Below are positions 1 through 9,640 of a stretch of DNA of 64,000 bases, in pieces. The stretch's first letter is position 1. Each line of letters starts with the position of its first letter. A program made the position numbers and the translations under genes. The notes beneath the pieces are model-generated. The model ran no database searches and was not told where the DNA came from. It saw only the letters and a program-made list of their open reading frames with translations. The stretch covers positions 59,082 to 123,081 of the forward strand of contig NZ_WMBA01000015.1 in the NCBI RefSeq assembly GCF_009707865.1, in the 5' to 3' direction. This stretch comes from Amycolatopsis pithecellobii (lineage in GTDB: Bacteria; Actinomycetota; Actinomycetes; Mycobacteriales; Pseudonocardiaceae).

Positions 1-228
1 GTTCATGAACGAGCGCGGTTTGGCCAGTACGACACGGCGGTCGGCGAGACGGCCTTCGAGCACCTCGGCGCCACCGCGGTGGGCCTTGAACTTCCCGCCG
101 ATCCGCGCGGCGAGCTCGTCCAGCACCATGAACCCCACGTTGTGCCGGTTACCGGCGTAGCGGGGCCCGGGATTACCGAGGCCGGCGAGCAGCACCTGCT
201 CACCGGCCCCGGGCAGATCAGCGGTCAC
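1..228 (-). CDS. pth: Peptidyl-tRNA hydrolase, N-terminal part (runs off the window)
   Basis: Pth cleaves the ester bond of peptidyl-tRNAs released by stalled ribosomes and recycles the tRNA in the cytoplasm. Only the first 76 codons are present. The segment [18 protein letters not shown] carries the Pth signature, including the asparagine and the histidine that is the catalytic base in the family, and KPRSFMN at the window edge is the next conserved block. The GTG start (226-228) overlaps the rplY stop as GTGA, so translation is probably coupled to rplY. The rplY-pth order is the usual actinobacterial one. Confidence 0.93.
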   Translation of the reverse strand, partial: MTADLPGAGEQVLLAGLGNPGPRYAGNRHNVGFMVLDELAARIGGKFKAHRGGAEVLEGRLADRRVVLAKPRSFMN

Positions 229-833
229 TCCGCGGCGGCCTCGGCTTCGCCGTTCTCCGCGCCTTCTTCACCCTCGGTCTCCGCGGCCTCGGCCTGCGGC
301 TCGCTGATCGCGACGACCAGGGCCTCCGGGTCGGTCAGCAGGGTGGAGCCGGTGGGCAGGGTGACCTGCGACGCGGTGATCTGGGTGCCGACCTCGGCGC
401 CCTCGATCGACACCTCGACCTGGTCGGGGATGTGCAGCGCCTCGACCTCGATGGACAGCGTGTCCAGGTCCTGGTTGAGCAGGCCGCCGGGGGCCGGGGT
501 GCCGGACACCACGACCGGCACGTCGACGGTGACCTTCTCGCCGCGCTTCACGACAAGCAGGTCGACGTGCTCGATGTAGTTCTTGAGCGGATGCACCGTG
601 ATGGTCTTGGTGAGCGCCAGCTCGGTGTTGTTCTCCACGTCGAGGGTGAGCACGGCGTTGCTGCCGTTCTCCCGGACGACGCGGGCGAACTCGATCGCCG
701 GCAACGCGAGGTGCCGGGGGTCGGTGCCGTGGCCGTACAGCACGGCGGGGATCTTTCCGGCGCGACGGGTGCGGCGCGCGGCGCCCTTGCCGAACTCGGT
801 GCGTGGTTCGACGGACAGACGTACCTCGGACAC
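225..833 (-). CDS. rplY: 50S ribosomal protein L25/general stress protein Ctc
   Basis: Binds 5S rRNA in the large ribosomal subunit. The protein is about 202 residues: an N-terminal L25 beta-barrel (starting [20 protein letters not shown]), a C-terminal TL5/Ctc-type domain, and an acidic Glu/Ala-rich tail of about 25 residues that is typical of actinobacterial Ctc proteins. I chose the GTG at 831-833 because AAGGAG (843-848) lies nine bases upstream; the in-frame GTG at 852-854 lies upstream of this Shine-Dalgarno sequence. It is followed directly by pth with overlapping stop and start codons. Confidence 0.95.
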   Translation of the reverse strand: MSEVRLSVEPRTEFGKGAARRTRRAGKIPAVLYGHGTDPRHLALPAIEFARVVRENGSNAVLTLDVENNTELALTKTITVHPLKNYIEHVDLLVVKRGEKVTVDVPVVVSGTPAPGGLLNQDLDTLSIEVEALHIPDQVEVSIEGAEVGTQITASQVTLPTGSTLLTDPEALVVAISEPQAEAAETEGEEGAENGEAEAAAE

Positions 834-1068
834 GGTCTTGCACTCCTTCAACACGGTGGAACTTGTTGCGCGGGAATCATGTTGGCGGTGTCTGCGGCGG
901 CGAGCGGCATGTGGACAGCGCGTGGCTACTCAAGCCGCCGCGTCGATCACGTCGGGCTGATGCCCGCCTCGCCGAGACAACCTGTTCAGTGTAAGCAACA
1001 CGCCGTGGGAAGGGTTGCGGCGGGTCGCTCCGCGCACTAGGAAACCGGGGGAGCCTGGGGGTGCCGGA

Positions 1069-2091
1069 ATGCCGCGTTCGATCATGAATGGCTTTCTTGT
1101 GCTGCTGATGGTCCTGGTCGCGAGCGCCTGCGAGGCCGCGCCCGGGACCCGCGGCCCCGATTCACGCGCCGCCATCGACGGTGCGCTGGCCGCGTTGCGC
1201 ACGGAGCCCGCGGTGGCCTACGACCTGGCCGGGGGCGCGGTGCTGAACGTGACCGGCAAGGGGCTCGCGCAGGGCACGCTGCCGTTGCGGGGTGAGCAGG
1301 CTCCGATCGTGCGCGCCGGCGGTGACCTGTATCTGCGGGCGCCCGCAACGTACTGGCAGGCGCAGGGCATGTCGGCCGATCGAGCGGCCGAGTACGGCGC
1401 ACGCTGGGCGCGATCGACGCCGGGCGTCGATCCCGGCTGGCTACTGACGCCGGCGACGCTCGCGCAGGCGTTGCGGGCCGCGGTGCCGGACACGGTCCGC
1501 GCCTCACGGATCACCCTCGCCGGCGGGCTGGACGCGCTGGATGCGGCCGGTCTTCGAGTCACCGCCGTGCCGCCGTTCCGGGTGCTCGATTTCGAGCCCG
1601 CGTTGCTCGGCAGCGGTGTTTCCCAGACTCTCGGCGACCCGCGGATCGGAGTGCGCGCGTTCCGTCCGAGCGAACACCCGGCGCTGCGGACGGCCTTCGA
1701 CAACGCCGTAGACAGCCTCGGTCAGCCCTTCGTCGCCGGGCCGGTGGTCGCGGCCACGGTCACCGGCAACACCTTGGCCTGCACCACGGCCGGTGCCTGC
1801 ACCGACACCGTGCAGGTCGCGAACCGGCTGCTCGGGGAGGCACCCGAGGCGTCGGCGCGGCTCGTGCTGCGGTCGTCGGTCTCCGCGGACAGGCTCGGCG
1901 CGCAGGACTGTGGTCAGGAACTCGTGACGCCATTCGACGCGGCGACCACGATGTCCTGCTCGGTGAAGTTCGCCCTGCCGAAGGTGTCCGGCACCGCGCA
2001 GGTCTCCGCCCTGCCGGCGGTCACCGCGGAGCCGGTCGCCGACCTCGACCCGGCCGCCTTCAAACAGGCCGCGGCGGCCGAACTCGGTTGA
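1069..2091 (+). CDS. Uncharacterised exported lipoprotein
   Basis: The protein is 340 residues from the ATG at 1069. The N-terminus has a short charged stretch, a hydrophobic core and a lipobox-like LVASAC with the lipidation cysteine at residue 21, so export and outer-leaflet anchoring are likely. The body, with segments such as GGDLYLRAPATYW, resembles the LppX/LprG-type lipoprotein fold only loosely; I do not recognise a specific family. In mycobacteria a lipoprotein gene (lpqT) sits between prs and rplY on their strand. Here a lipoprotein gene occupies the same slot on the opposite strand, convergent with prs and divergent from rplY. Confidence 0.8.
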   Translation: MPRSIMNGFLVLLMVLVASACEAAPGTRGPDSRAAIDGALAALRTEPAVAYDLAGGAVLNVTGKGLAQGTLPLRGEQAPIVRAGGDLYLRAPATYWQAQGMSADRAAEYGARWARSTPGVDPGWLLTPATLAQALRAAVPDTVRASRITLAGGLDALDAAGLRVTAVPPFRVLDFEPALLGSGVSQTLGDPRIGVRAFRPSEHPALRTAFDNAVDSLGQPFVAGPVVAATVTGNTLACTTAGACTDTVQVANRLLGEAPEASARLVLRSSVSADRLGAQDCGQELVTPFDAATTMSCSVKFALPKVSGTAQVSALPAVTAEPVADLDPAAFKQAAAAELG

Positions 2092-2118
2092 CGACCGGAA
2101 CGTGGCGCGCCAGGCGGA

Positions 2119-3099
2119 TCAGGCGTGGCCGTCGAACAGGCTCGTCACCGAGCCGTCCTCGAAGACCTGCTGGATCGCCTCGGCGAGCAGCGGAGCGATC
2201 GACAGCACCGTCAGCCGCGGGAAGCGCTTCTCCTCCGGGATCGGCAGCGAGTTCGTCACGACGACCTCGCGCGCCTTGCAGTTGGACAGCCGCTCGGTCG
2301 CCGGGTCGGACAGGATGCCGTGCGTGGATGCGATGACGACGTCCGCCGCGCCCTCGGCCAGCAGCGCGTCACACGCCTTCACGATCGTGCCACCGGTGTC
2401 GATCATGTCGTCGACCAGCACACAGAGCTTGCCCTCGACCTGGCCGACGACGCGGTTCGCCACGGCCTGGTTGGGCTTGTCGGGGTCACGGGTCTTGTGG
2501 ATGAACGCGATCGGCCGGTCACCCAGCTGCTGCGCCCACTTCTCCGCCAGCCGCACCCGGCCCGAGTCCGGGGAGACCACCGCGATATCGGCGTCGCCGT
2601 AGGTCTTCTTGATGTGCTCGGCCAGCAGGTTCTGCGCGAACAGGTGGTCAACAGGGCCGTCGAAGAAGCCCTGGATCTGCGCGGTGTGCAGGTCGACCGT
2701 CATGATCCGGTCGGCACCAGCGGTCTTGAACAGGTCCGCGATCAGCCGTGCCGAGATCGGCTCGCGGCCCTTGTGCTTCTTGTCCTGCCGCGCATACGGG
2801 TAGAACGGGACGACCACGGTGATCCGCTTGGCGCTCGCGCGTTTGAGCGCGTCCACCATGATCAGCTGCTCCATCACCCACTCGTTGATCGGGTTGGTGT
2901 GGCTCTGGATCACGAAGGCATCCGTACCACGCACCGATTCCTCGAACCGCACGAACAGCTCGCCGTTGGCGAAGGTGTGCGCGGTCTGCGGGGTGATCGT
3001 CACGTGGAGGTGCTCGGCGACCTCCTCCGCGAGCTCCCGGTGTGCGCGGCCGGAGAAGAGCATCAGGTTCTTCTTCGGCGTCCCGGACTTAGAACTCAT
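2119..3099 (-). CDS. prs: Ribose-phosphate pyrophosphokinase
   Basis: Makes PRPP from ribose 5-phosphate and ATP for nucleotide, His and Trp synthesis, and in actinobacteria also for decaprenyl-phosphoryl-arabinose. It is 326 residues, normal for class I PRPP synthases. Visible motifs are the ATP-site segment [24 protein letters not shown] region, the flexible-loop YARQDKKH, the histidine in [12 protein letters not shown], and the PRPP/ribose-5-phosphate loop [11 protein letters not shown]. The ATG at 3097-3099 lies inside the last codons of glmU, an 11-nt overlap, so the two genes are almost certainly cotranscribed and translationally coupled. Confidence 0.97.
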   Translation of the reverse strand: MSSKSGTPKKNLMLFSGRAHRELAEEVAEHLHVTITPQTAHTFANGELFVRFEESVRGTDAFVIQSHTNPINEWVMEQLIMVDALKRASAKRITVVVPFYPYARQDKKHKGREPISARLIADLFKTAGADRIMTVDLHTAQIQGFFDGPVDHLFAQNLLAEHIKKTYGDADIAVVSPDSGRVRLAEKWAQQLGDRPIAFIHKTRDPDKPNQAVANRVVGQVEGKLCVLVDDMIDTGGTIVKACDALLAEGAADVVIASTHGILSDPATERLSNCKAREVVVTNSLPIPEEKRFPRLTVLSIAPLLAEAIQQVFEDGSVTSLFDGHA

Positions 3100-4567
3100 T
3101 CGACGACTCCCGCTCGGTTTCGTGATCTTGTTCAGCGGCGAGTGCGGCTTCCGCCGCCTCCGCCGCGGGTGTGCCCGCCCTGCGCCGGGCCACCCAGCCT
3201 TCAATGTTGCGCTGCGGTCCCGTGGAGACCGCGAGCGCCCCCGGTGGAACGTTGCGCCTGATCACGGTGCCCGCACCACTGTGGGCACCGTCGCCGACCT
3301 CGACCGGGGCGACGAATGTCGTGTCCGAGCCGGTGCGCACGTACGACCCGATGGTCGTGTGGTGCTTGCGGACCCCGTCGTAGTTCGCGAAGACGCTCGA
3401 GGCGCCGATGTTGCTGTGCTCACCGATCGTCGCATCACCGACGTAGGTCAGATGCGGCACCTTCGACCCTTTGCCGATGTTCGCCTTCTTCGTCTCGACG
3501 AACGCGCCGATCTTGCCCTGTTCGCCCAGCACCGTGCCGGGGCGCAGGTACGAGAACGGGCCGACGTTGGCGTGCTCGCCGATCTCCGATTCCGACCCGT
3601 GCGTGCGTACCACGTGCGCGCCCGCGCCGACGCGGACGTCGGTGAGCGTGGTGTCCGGCCCGATCAGCGCGCCTTCGCCGACCGAGGTCTCGCCGTGCAG
3701 CTGCACGCCGGGCTCGATCCGGACGTCGCGGGCCAGCGTCACGCCCGCGTCGAGCCACGTGGTGGCCGGGTCGACCACGGTGACGCCGGCCAGTTGCCAG
3801 CGGCGCACGATCCGGCGGTTGAGCTCGGCACCGAGCGCGGCCAGCTGCACGCGGTCGTTGACGCCTTCGGTGAGCCACGGGTCGTCGGTCACGAGGGCGC
3901 CGACCTTGCGGCCGTCGGCGCACGCGTTGGTGAGCACGTCGGTGAGGTACAGCTCGCCCTGGCTGTTATCCGTGGACAGCCGGGTCAGGCCCTCGATGAG
4001 GAGCTTCGCGTCGAACGCGTAGACGCCGGAGTTGATCTCGGTGATGGCGAGCTGGTCCTCGGTCCCGTCACGCTGCTCGACGATGCCACGCACGGCGCCG
4101 TCGTTGTCGCGGATGATGCGGCCGTAGCCGGTCGGGTCTTCGAGGACCGCGGTCAGCACCGTCACGGCGTTGCCGTGCTCATGATGCTCGGCCAGCAGCG
4201 CGGCCAGCGTTTCGGTGTCCAGCAGCGGCACGTCGCCGTAGCTGACGAGGACCGTGCCGGACGGCGCGGCGGGCAGGGCGTCGAGCGCGCACGAAACGGC
4301 GTGGCCGGTGCCGTGGCGGACCTCCTGTACCGCGGTGGTGACCGGTCGGCCGAGGGGCTTGCCGAGCTGGTCCAGATGGGCGGAGACGGCTTCGAGACCG
4401 TGCCCCACGACGACCACCAGGTCCTGCGGGTGCAGGCCGGCGACAGCACGGACCGCGTGCTCGACCAGTGGTCGGCCGGCGATGGGGTGCAGCACCTTCG
4501 GGGTATCGGAACGCATCCGGGTGCCCTCGCCCGCGGCGAGGACCAACGTGCTCAGCGAGCCGGTCAC
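3089..4567 (-). CDS. glmU: Bifunctional GlcNAc-1-P uridylyltransferase/glucosamine-1-P acetyltransferase
   Basis: Makes UDP-GlcNAc for peptidoglycan. The protein has 492 residues. The N-terminal nucleotidyltransferase carries [18 protein letters not shown], the Rossmann-type uridylyltransferase signature with the catalytic Arg and Lys. The C-terminal left-handed beta-helix has hexapeptide repeats, followed by the acetyltransferase segment around [22 protein letters not shown] and [11 protein letters not shown] short acidic tail ends in ESSNEF. The GTG start at 4565-4567 begins [13 protein letters not shown]; upstream in-frame codons are not GlmU-like. It overlaps prs by 11 nt. Confidence 0.97.
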   Translation of the reverse strand: MTGSLSTLVLAAGEGTRMRSDTPKVLHPIAGRPLVEHAVRAVAGLHPQDLVVVVGHGLEAVSAHLDQLGKPLGRPVTTAVQEVRHGTGHAVSCALDALPAAPSGTVLVSYGDVPLLDTETLAALLAEHHEHGNAVTVLTAVLEDPTGYGRIIRDNDGAVRGIVEQRDGTEDQLAITEINSGVYAFDAKLLIEGLTRLSTDNSQGELYLTDVLTNACADGRKVGALVTDDPWLTEGVNDRVQLAALGAELNRRIVRRWQLAGVTVVDPATTWLDAGVTLARDVRIEPGVQLHGETSVGEGALIGPDTTLTDVRVGAGAHVVRTHGSESEIGEHANVGPFSYLRPGTVLGEQGKIGAFVETKKANIGKGSKVPHLTYVGDATIGEHSNIGASSVFANYDGVRKHHTTIGSYVRTGSDTTFVAPVEVGDGAHSGAGTVIRRNVPPGALAVSTGPQRNIEGWVARRRAGTPAAEAAEAALAAEQDHETERESSNEF

Positions 4568-4613
4568 GGCACTCCCAAACTGCAGACGACGGTGTATGTG
4601 CGGGGCACCGATC

Positions 4614-6296
4614 CTACGGAAGCTCTTCCAAGCTTGGCGCCGGGTCGGCCTCCGCCCAGGCCGCCCCCGATTCTCCCGGGATCGCATTCGCGGTGGCCAC
4701 TTGATCACCACCACCGCGTTTCGCCTGGTACATCGCGGCATCGGCACGCGAAAGCACCTGATCCGCCCGCTCCTGCGGACGGAGCGAAACCAGTCCGACA
4801 GACAGTGTCACCCCGTGCGACAGGTGATGTGGCAGGGATGACACGGCGTTCACCGCGCGGCCGAGCGCCTGCTTCGCGGCGGAGACCGGCGCGCCGGGCA
4901 GGAGTGCGACGAACTCGTCACCGCCGTACCTGGCGACGATGTCGTCGCCGCGCAAGGCATCACGCAAGGTACTGGCCACGACGCGGAGCACGTCGTCGCC
5001 CTCGGCGTGCGAATGCTCGTCGTTGACGCCCTTGAACCCGTCGAGATCGATCAGCGCGACGGCCAGCGGCTGAGCCGTGGTCGAAGCCGACAACGTGCGC
5101 AGATGCTCGTCGAGCGCGCGTCGGTTCGGCAGGCCGGTGAGGGGATCCTGGAGTGCCTGCTGGCTGATCGCGCCGTGCTGTGCGGACAGGCGCTCGTGTT
5201 CGCGGCGGGTGTTGAGCGTGGCGATCTGCGATTCGCGCAACGACCACAGCTCGATCTCCAGGGCCGTGGCGTACTCGATGGACGAGTTGAGCTGCTCGCT
5301 CTGCGGGCTGCCCTCGGCGTCCAGCTTGGCGAGCTCGCGGATCAGGTTGACCCGCATCGACGGCTGCGCGTTGTCCTCGTCGAGGTTCAGCCGCGTCGAC
5401 TGCAACGCCTTGATCGCTTCGTCGCGGCGGCCCGCGACGTACAGGCAGCGGGAAAGGGCGATGGCCACCAGGACCTGCTCGTGCTGGTAACCCGGCTCGA
5501 CGAGCAGTCGCTGCAACCGGTCCACGTGCGAAGGATCGGGGGCGGCGAAGGCAAGTGCCGCGGCCAGCACACCGACCTGGTCGATCGCGGAGACCCCGAT
5601 CCGGCGTGGGAACAGAGATTCGGCGAACGGCGCCTCGACCGCGACGGCCATCGATGCGGCCGTCTCGAACTTCATGGCCGCGTCCCGGTCGCGTTCGACG
5701 CGTTCCAGCCGCAGCGCCCAGCCGAGCAGCATCCGGATCCGGTTCATCAACTGCAGGGTGATCTCGTGCGGTCCCGCGGTTTCCCGGATCGCCTGGTGTG
5801 CCCGGGCGATGACCTCCTCCGCGGCTTCGTACACGCCGAGCTGGTTGAGGACGAGCCAGCAGTCGATGAACGCGCTGGACTGCGTTTTCGCCCATTCCCG
5901 GCGCGGCATCTGCATGTCCGGGCGATCGGAGTCGTCGAGAATCGCCAGTGCGCGGGCGATTTCGGTGAGCGCCGCGTCTTCTTGCGCGGCGAGGACCAGC
6001 CGGCGCCCGCGCAGTGCGTGCGCGTCGGCGCGGTAGAGCGAAAGGCCGTGGCGGCGGGTGTGGGCGAGCATTTCGTCCAGCAGTGACTCGGATTCCGCCG
6101 CCATCCCGCGGGTCACGAGCCGGGCGAGTGCGGCCGCACGCAACAGTTGCGCGATGAGGATCGGCTCGCCACGGCGCTGGGTCTCGTCGAGAAGTTCGTC
6201 AATCGTGCGGACGATCTCGAGTTGCTCGTGGTGCTCCGTGTGCTGCACGGCGGCGATCAGTTCGCGGGCGCGCCCCACCAGCCAGGCGTCGGACAA
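4614..6296 (-). CDS. Cytosolic TPR-like protein with C-terminal GGDEF diguanylate cyclase domain
   Basis: Predicted to make cyclic di-GMP from two GTP. About 370 residues of alpha-helical TPR-like sequence (Ala/Leu-rich, no transmembrane stretch) precede a GGDEF domain starting near [13 protein letters not shown]. The active-site GGDEF at residues 458-462 is intact. RGDD five residues upstream fits the RxxD inhibitory I-site, so product feedback is expected. The start is uncertain: the reading frame opens with a TTG at 6294-6296 and no strong Shine-Dalgarno sequence. The domain layout resembles actinobacterial CdgA-like soluble cyclases. It lies just upstream of glmU on the same strand, with a 46-nt gap. 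Confidence 0.9.
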   Translation of the reverse strand: MSDAWLVGRARELIAAVQHTEHHEQLEIVRTIDELLDETQRRGEPILIAQLLRAAALARLVTRGMAAESESLLDEMLAHTRRHGLSLYRADAHALRGRRLVLAAQEDAALTEIARALAILDDSDRPDMQMPRREWAKTQSSAFIDCWLVLNQLGVYEAAEEVIARAHQAIRETAGPHEITLQLMNRIRMLLGWALRLERVERDRDAAMKFETAASMAVAVEAPFAESLFPRRIGVSAIDQVGVLAAALAFAAPDPSHVDRLQRLLVEPGYQHEQVLVAIALSRCLYVAGRRDEAIKALQSTRLNLDEDNAQPSMRVNLIRELAKLDAEGSPQSEQLNSSIEYATALEIELWSLRESQIATLNTRREHERLSAQHGAISQQALQDPLTGLPNRRALDEHLRTLSASTTAQPLAVALIDLDGFKGVNDEHSHAEGDDVLRVVASTLRDALRGDDIVARYGGDEFVALLPGAPVSAAKQALGRAVNAVSSLPHHLSHGVTLSVGLVSLRPQERADQVLSRADAAMYQAKRGGGDQVATANAIPGESGAAWAEADPAPSLEELP

Positions 6297-6375
6297 TTCG
6301 GCCAGCGCCGGCCTTCGGCTGGTCTCGCTTTCGCCTTGCAGCGGGGCACCCCCTCGCTCGGGTCGGGCACTGCAG

Positions 6376-6447
6376 CTCCGCCGCCAGGATTCGAACCTGA
6401 ACTGTCAGAACCAAAATCTGAAGTGCTGCCAATTACACTACGGCGGA
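6376..6447 (-). tRNA. tRNA-Gln (anticodon TTG)
   Basis: A 72-nt cloverleaf on the minus strand. The acceptor stem TCCGCCG/CGGCGGA pairs perfectly, the anticodon loop TTTTGGT gives TTG, GGTTCGAATCC forms the T arm, and the discriminator base is G as expected for tRNA-Gln. CCA is not encoded. Confidence 0.96.
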
Positions 6448-6543
6448 TCGTGCCTGGTCAGGATACCGACGCCGGAAACCGTCCCTGGCTCGGGGTTCCG
6501 AGCACTTTTCGGCTCTGCACAGGGGCCGAAACCTCCTGTACCG

Positions 6544-6565
6544 TAACTTACGGAAACGTAGGTTA
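6544..6565. promoter_or_regulatory. Palindromic operator upstream of the desaturase-TetR operon
   Basis: TAACTTACG-GAAA-CGTAGGTTA: 9-bp arms with one mismatch around a 4-nt spacer, 43 nt before the desaturase ATG. Size and symmetry suit a TetR dimer, and the only TetR gene here is the second gene of the same operon, so autoregulated control of desaturation is the likely role (inference). Confidence 0.7.
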
Positions 6566-6608
6566 GGTGACCAATCCCAGGTCCACATACAGGAAGAAGT
6601 GGTTGCGC

Positions 6609-7547
6609 ATGACGGTTACGTTGGAGCCGGCTCCCACCAAAGGTCCGAAACCGCTGACCAGCGGGCAACGCCCGTTCAGCGTCCATTTCTCGGTGTACCT
6701 GGGGGTGCTGTTCCCGCTAGCCGCACTCGCCGTCGCCGTGCCCTTCGCCTGGGGGTGGGGGCTGAGCTGGGTGGATGTAGGGCTGTTCGTAGGTTTCTAC
6801 GCCCTGAGCGGCCTGGGTATCACAGTGTCTTTTCACCGCTACTTCACACACGGGTCCTTCAAAGCCAAGCGCTGGCTGCGGATCGCGCTCGCACTCGCGG
6901 GCAGCTTCGCTGTGCAGGGGCCCGTCATCACGTGGGTTGCCGATCACCGCAGGCATCACGCGTTCTCCGATCGGGACGGCGATCCGCACTCGCCGTGGGC
7001 CTTCGGCACTTCACCGCTGGCGATCGCGAAGGGCTTCTGGCACGCGCACATGGGCTGGCTGTTCGAGCGCGATGTCAGCAATGCCGAGCGGTTCGCGCCG
7101 GATCTGCTCAGGGACCCGGCGATCAAGAAGATCGACGAGTACTTCTGGCTGTGGACCTTGTTGACCCTGACGCTGCCCGGCCTTCTCGGCGGGCTCATCA
7201 CGTTGTCGTGGTGGGGCGCGGTGACCGGTTTCTTCTGGGCCGGGTTGGTGCGTGTGTGCGTGCTGCACCATGTGACATGGTCGGTGAACTCGATCTGTCA
7301 CATGATCGGTGAGCGCCCGTTCAACGCACGGGACAAGTCGGCGAACTTCTGGCCGCTGGCAATCCTTTCGTTCGGCGAGTCGTGGCACAACCTGCACCAC
7401 GCGGACCCGACCTCGGCGCGGCACGGTGTGAAGCGCGGGCAGATCGATATTTCGGCGCGGGTGATCTGGCTGTTCGAGAAGTTCGGGTGGGTGCACGATG
7501 TGCGCTGGCCGACCCCGACGCGCCTGGCCCGGTTGAAGGCCGAATAA
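6609..7547 (+). CDS. Membrane acyl-CoA (stearoyl-type) fatty-acid desaturase
   Basis: Introduces a cis double bond into acyl chains using a di-iron centre, setting membrane fluidity. It has 312 residues, hydrophobic with about four membrane spans. All three histidine boxes are present: HRYFTHG (HX4H), HRRHH (HXXHH) and HNLHH (HXXHH). The ATG at 6609 follows AGGAAG at about 10 nt. The gene is followed after 9 nt by a TetR regulator, and a palindrome lies in its leader, so the pair looks like an autoregulated desaturase operon. No fused reductase or cytochrome b5 domain is present; electrons must come from a separate oxidoreductase. Confidence 0.94.
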   Translation: MTVTLEPAPTKGPKPLTSGQRPFSVHFSVYLGVLFPLAALAVAVPFAWGWGLSWVDVGLFVGFYALSGLGITVSFHRYFTHGSFKAKRWLRIALALAGSFAVQGPVITWVADHRRHHAFSDRDGDPHSPWAFGTSPLAIAKGFWHAHMGWLFERDVSNAERFAPDLLRDPAIKKIDEYFWLWTLLTLTLPGLLGGLITLSWWGAVTGFFWAGLVRVCVLHHVTWSVNSICHMIGERPFNARDKSANFWPLAILSFGESWHNLHHADPTSARHGVKRGQIDISARVIWLFEKFGWVHDVRWPTPTRLARLKAE

Positions 7548-7556
7548 CCTTTCCAG

Positions 7557-8225
7557 GTGGCGGGACGACGACGAGCAAAACGCGATGCGGCTACCGGCGC
7601 GCGGCCGCCGGAGCCGGTTGCGCGCGTCCGGATGACGGGTGCCGCACGGCGGCAGCAACTGCTGGACGTGGCTCGCTCGTTGTTCGCGGAAAAAGGTTTC
7701 GACGGAACTTCGATCGAAGAGATCGCGCACCGGGCGAGCGTTTCGAAGCCCGTGGTGTACGAACATTTCGGCGGTAAAGAAGGCATCTACGCCGTCGTCG
7801 TGGACCGGGAAACGCAGTCGTTGCTGGACCGCATGGTGTCCACTTTGCACGGTGGCCACCCGAAGGCGATGCTGGAGCAGGCCGCGAGCGCTTTACTGGG
7901 TTACGTTGAAGACTCGCACGATGGTTTCCGCATCCTGGTGCGCGATTCGCCGGTGGCGAGCTCCACGGGCACTTTCTCTACTTTGCTGAACGACATCGCC
8001 AGCCAGGTCGAGCACATCCTCGGACAACAGTTCGCCGCGCGTGGCTACGACGAGAAACTCGCGGCGTTGTACGCGCAAGCGCTGGTCGGGATGGTCGCGC
8101 TGACCGGGCAGTGGTGGCTGGACGCGCGGAAACCCAAGCGCGACGAGGTCGCCGCACACCTGGTGAACCTGGCGTGGAACGGCCTGTCGAATTTGGAGCA
8201 CAAACCGAAGCTACGGCTGGGTTAG
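7557..8225 (+). CDS. TetR/AcrR family transcriptional regulator, probable controller of the desaturase
   Basis: A 222-residue protein. After a basic leader of about 25 residues comes a TetR N-terminal HTH: RRQQLLDVARSLFAEKGF, then TSIEEIAHRASVSKPVVYEHFGGKEGIY, the typical helix-turn-helix with recognition helix. The C-terminal ligand-binding domain is alpha-helical and diverse. It starts 9 nt after the desaturase stop, so it is cotranscribed. This is the same relative position (after glmU, before mfd) as the mycobacterial TetR gene Rv1019. A fatty-acid or acyl-CoA ligand is plausible given its partner, but this is inference. Confidence 0.92.
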   Translation: MAGRRRAKRDAATGARPPEPVARVRMTGAARRQQLLDVARSLFAEKGFDGTSIEEIAHRASVSKPVVYEHFGGKEGIYAVVVDRETQSLLDRMVSTLHGGHPKAMLEQAASALLGYVEDSHDGFRILVRDSPVASSTGTFSTLLNDIASQVEHILGQQFAARGYDEKLAALYAQALVGMVALTGQWWLDARKPKRDEVAAHLVNLAWNGLSNLEHKPKLRLG

Positions 8226-8271
8226 TGCTGGTGGTCGGTGGCCGGCTCACCCACGAACAAATCGCCGCACC

Positions 8272-8291
8272 GACCCACCGCCCACTCCCAC
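8272..8291. repeat. Dispersed 20-nt intergenic repeat, copy 1
   Basis: GACCCACCGCCCACTCCCAC occurs here and identically at 13285-13304. Both copies lie in intergenic DNA that also shares a GGCTCCGGGAT(A/G)AC block nearby (about 8338 and 13546). The rest of the 8226-8370 gap shows nothing else recognisable. Confidence 0.6.
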
Positions 8292-8370
8292 TTCCGACGA
8301 GGCGGCACCCGTCCGGCGAGGACATCTTTTGACGGGCCGGCTCCGGGATGACCACCCAACTCTGGGGGTC

Positions 8371-9519
8371 TTATGGCTTTATCTTCAGTACTTTGTCGTT
8401 GTTGCCGTCTGAGGTGGTTACGTACAGGGCGCCGTCTGGGCCTGTGCGGGCGGCGCGCAGGCGTCCGTAGGTGTCGTTGAATTCTGCCGGCAACGTGACA
8501 TCCGTGATTGTGCCGGCCTGGTCGAGGCTGAACAGCATCATTTTCTGGCCCTTCAAGGCGACCACGGCAAGGCGCCCTTCCAATGGGCCCCATTGTGAGC
8601 CCGTCAGGAAAGTGGCGCCGCAGATGGCTTCGGTGATCTGGCCGGATGTCCACAGTGGACGTACGGCGTCCGGGAAGCGGGTGGTGTCGGTCATCGGGAC
8701 GCTCTCGTCATAAGACGTGTCCGTGCCGCCTTTTGACGGGTCCCAGCCGTAGTTTCCGCCCGGCCGGATCAGGTTCAGCTCATCGTCGAAAGTCGGGCCG
8801 TGCTCCGCGGTGAACACCTGACCCGTGCCCGGCCGCACGGCCACACCCTGCACGTTCCGGTGCCCGAACGACAGTATCCGCCGCTCGTTCGGATCAGTTG
8901 AGGAGATGAACGGGTTGTCCGGCAACGGTTCGCCGGTCCGCAGGTCGATTCGTAGCACCTTCCCGCCGAGGCTGTGCCGGTCCTGCGCGATCGACGCACG
9001 GGCGGTGTCCCCGGTGCCGACCAGTAACGCCCCATCGGCACCGATCGTCGGGCGGCAGCCGGAGTGGCGGCCACTGGGGTTCAATGGCAGGCCGGTCAGC
9101 AGATCATGCACCTTCGTCGCACTGCGTTCGTCTGGCGAGAGTGTCCACGTGGTCAGCCGGATATCGATCGGTTGCCCGCCGGCGCCGTGAGTTTGGCACA
9201 TCGTGAACTGCCGGGTCTGCGCGAAGTCCGGGTGCACGACGAGGCCCATCAACCCGCCTTCGCCGCGCGCGTATACATCGGACAGGTCGGCGTTGACGTC
9301 GTGCGCACCGGTGGAATCCACCAGCGATAAGCGGCCGGGACGTTGCGTCACCAGCAGTTTCCCGTCCGGCAGGAACCCGACGTCCCAGCCGTGTTCGAGG
9401 CCGCCGGCGAGCACGTCGACATGCAGGGGCCCCGGCTGGGCGGGCTTCGGGACAGCCGCCGGAGCACCTGAACACGCGGTGAGAAGCAGGGCGAACAGGA
9501 CGATTCCGATCCGGCGCAT
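8371..9519 (-). CDS. Lipoprotein, PQQ-dependent glucose/sorbosone dehydrogenase (GSDH) family
   Basis: A predicted exported sugar or aldose dehydrogenase anchored by a lipid. It has 382 residues. The signal peptide ends in the lipobox LLLTAC, with cysteine at residue 16. The mature part is a six-bladed beta-propeller of the GSDH family: [35 protein letters not shown] and [24 protein letters not shown], the last resembling the PQQ and catalytic-histidine region. Substrate is unknown. It is divergent from mfd with a 121-nt gap. Confidence 0.9.
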   Translation of the reverse strand: MRRIGIVLFALLLTACSGAPAAVPKPAQPGPLHVDVLAGGLEHGWDVGFLPDGKLLVTQRPGRLSLVDSTGAHDVNADLSDVYARGEGGLMGLVVHPDFAQTRQFTMCQTHGAGGQPIDIRLTTWTLSPDERSATKVHDLLTGLPLNPSGRHSGCRPTIGADGALLVGTGDTARASIAQDRHSLGGKVLRIDLRTGEPLPDNPFISSTDPNERRILSFGHRNVQGVAVRPGTGQVFTAEHGPTFDDELNLIRPGGNYGWDPSKGGTDTSYDESVPMTDTTRFPDAVRPLWTSGQITEAICGATFLTGSQWGPLEGRLAVVALKGQKMMLFSLDQAGTITDVTLPAEFNDTYGRLRAARTGPDGALYVTTSDGNNDKVLKIKP

Positions 9520-9640
9520 GCCGCCATTGTGGCCCGCCGCCCGCCACCGCGCTCTTACCGTAGGCTGGAAAGCGAGAGCTCTCTGCCCGGTCTCGTCCCG
9601 GGAAGAGCTCTGTCCGCATGTCCTCACCAGGGGAGTTTTC

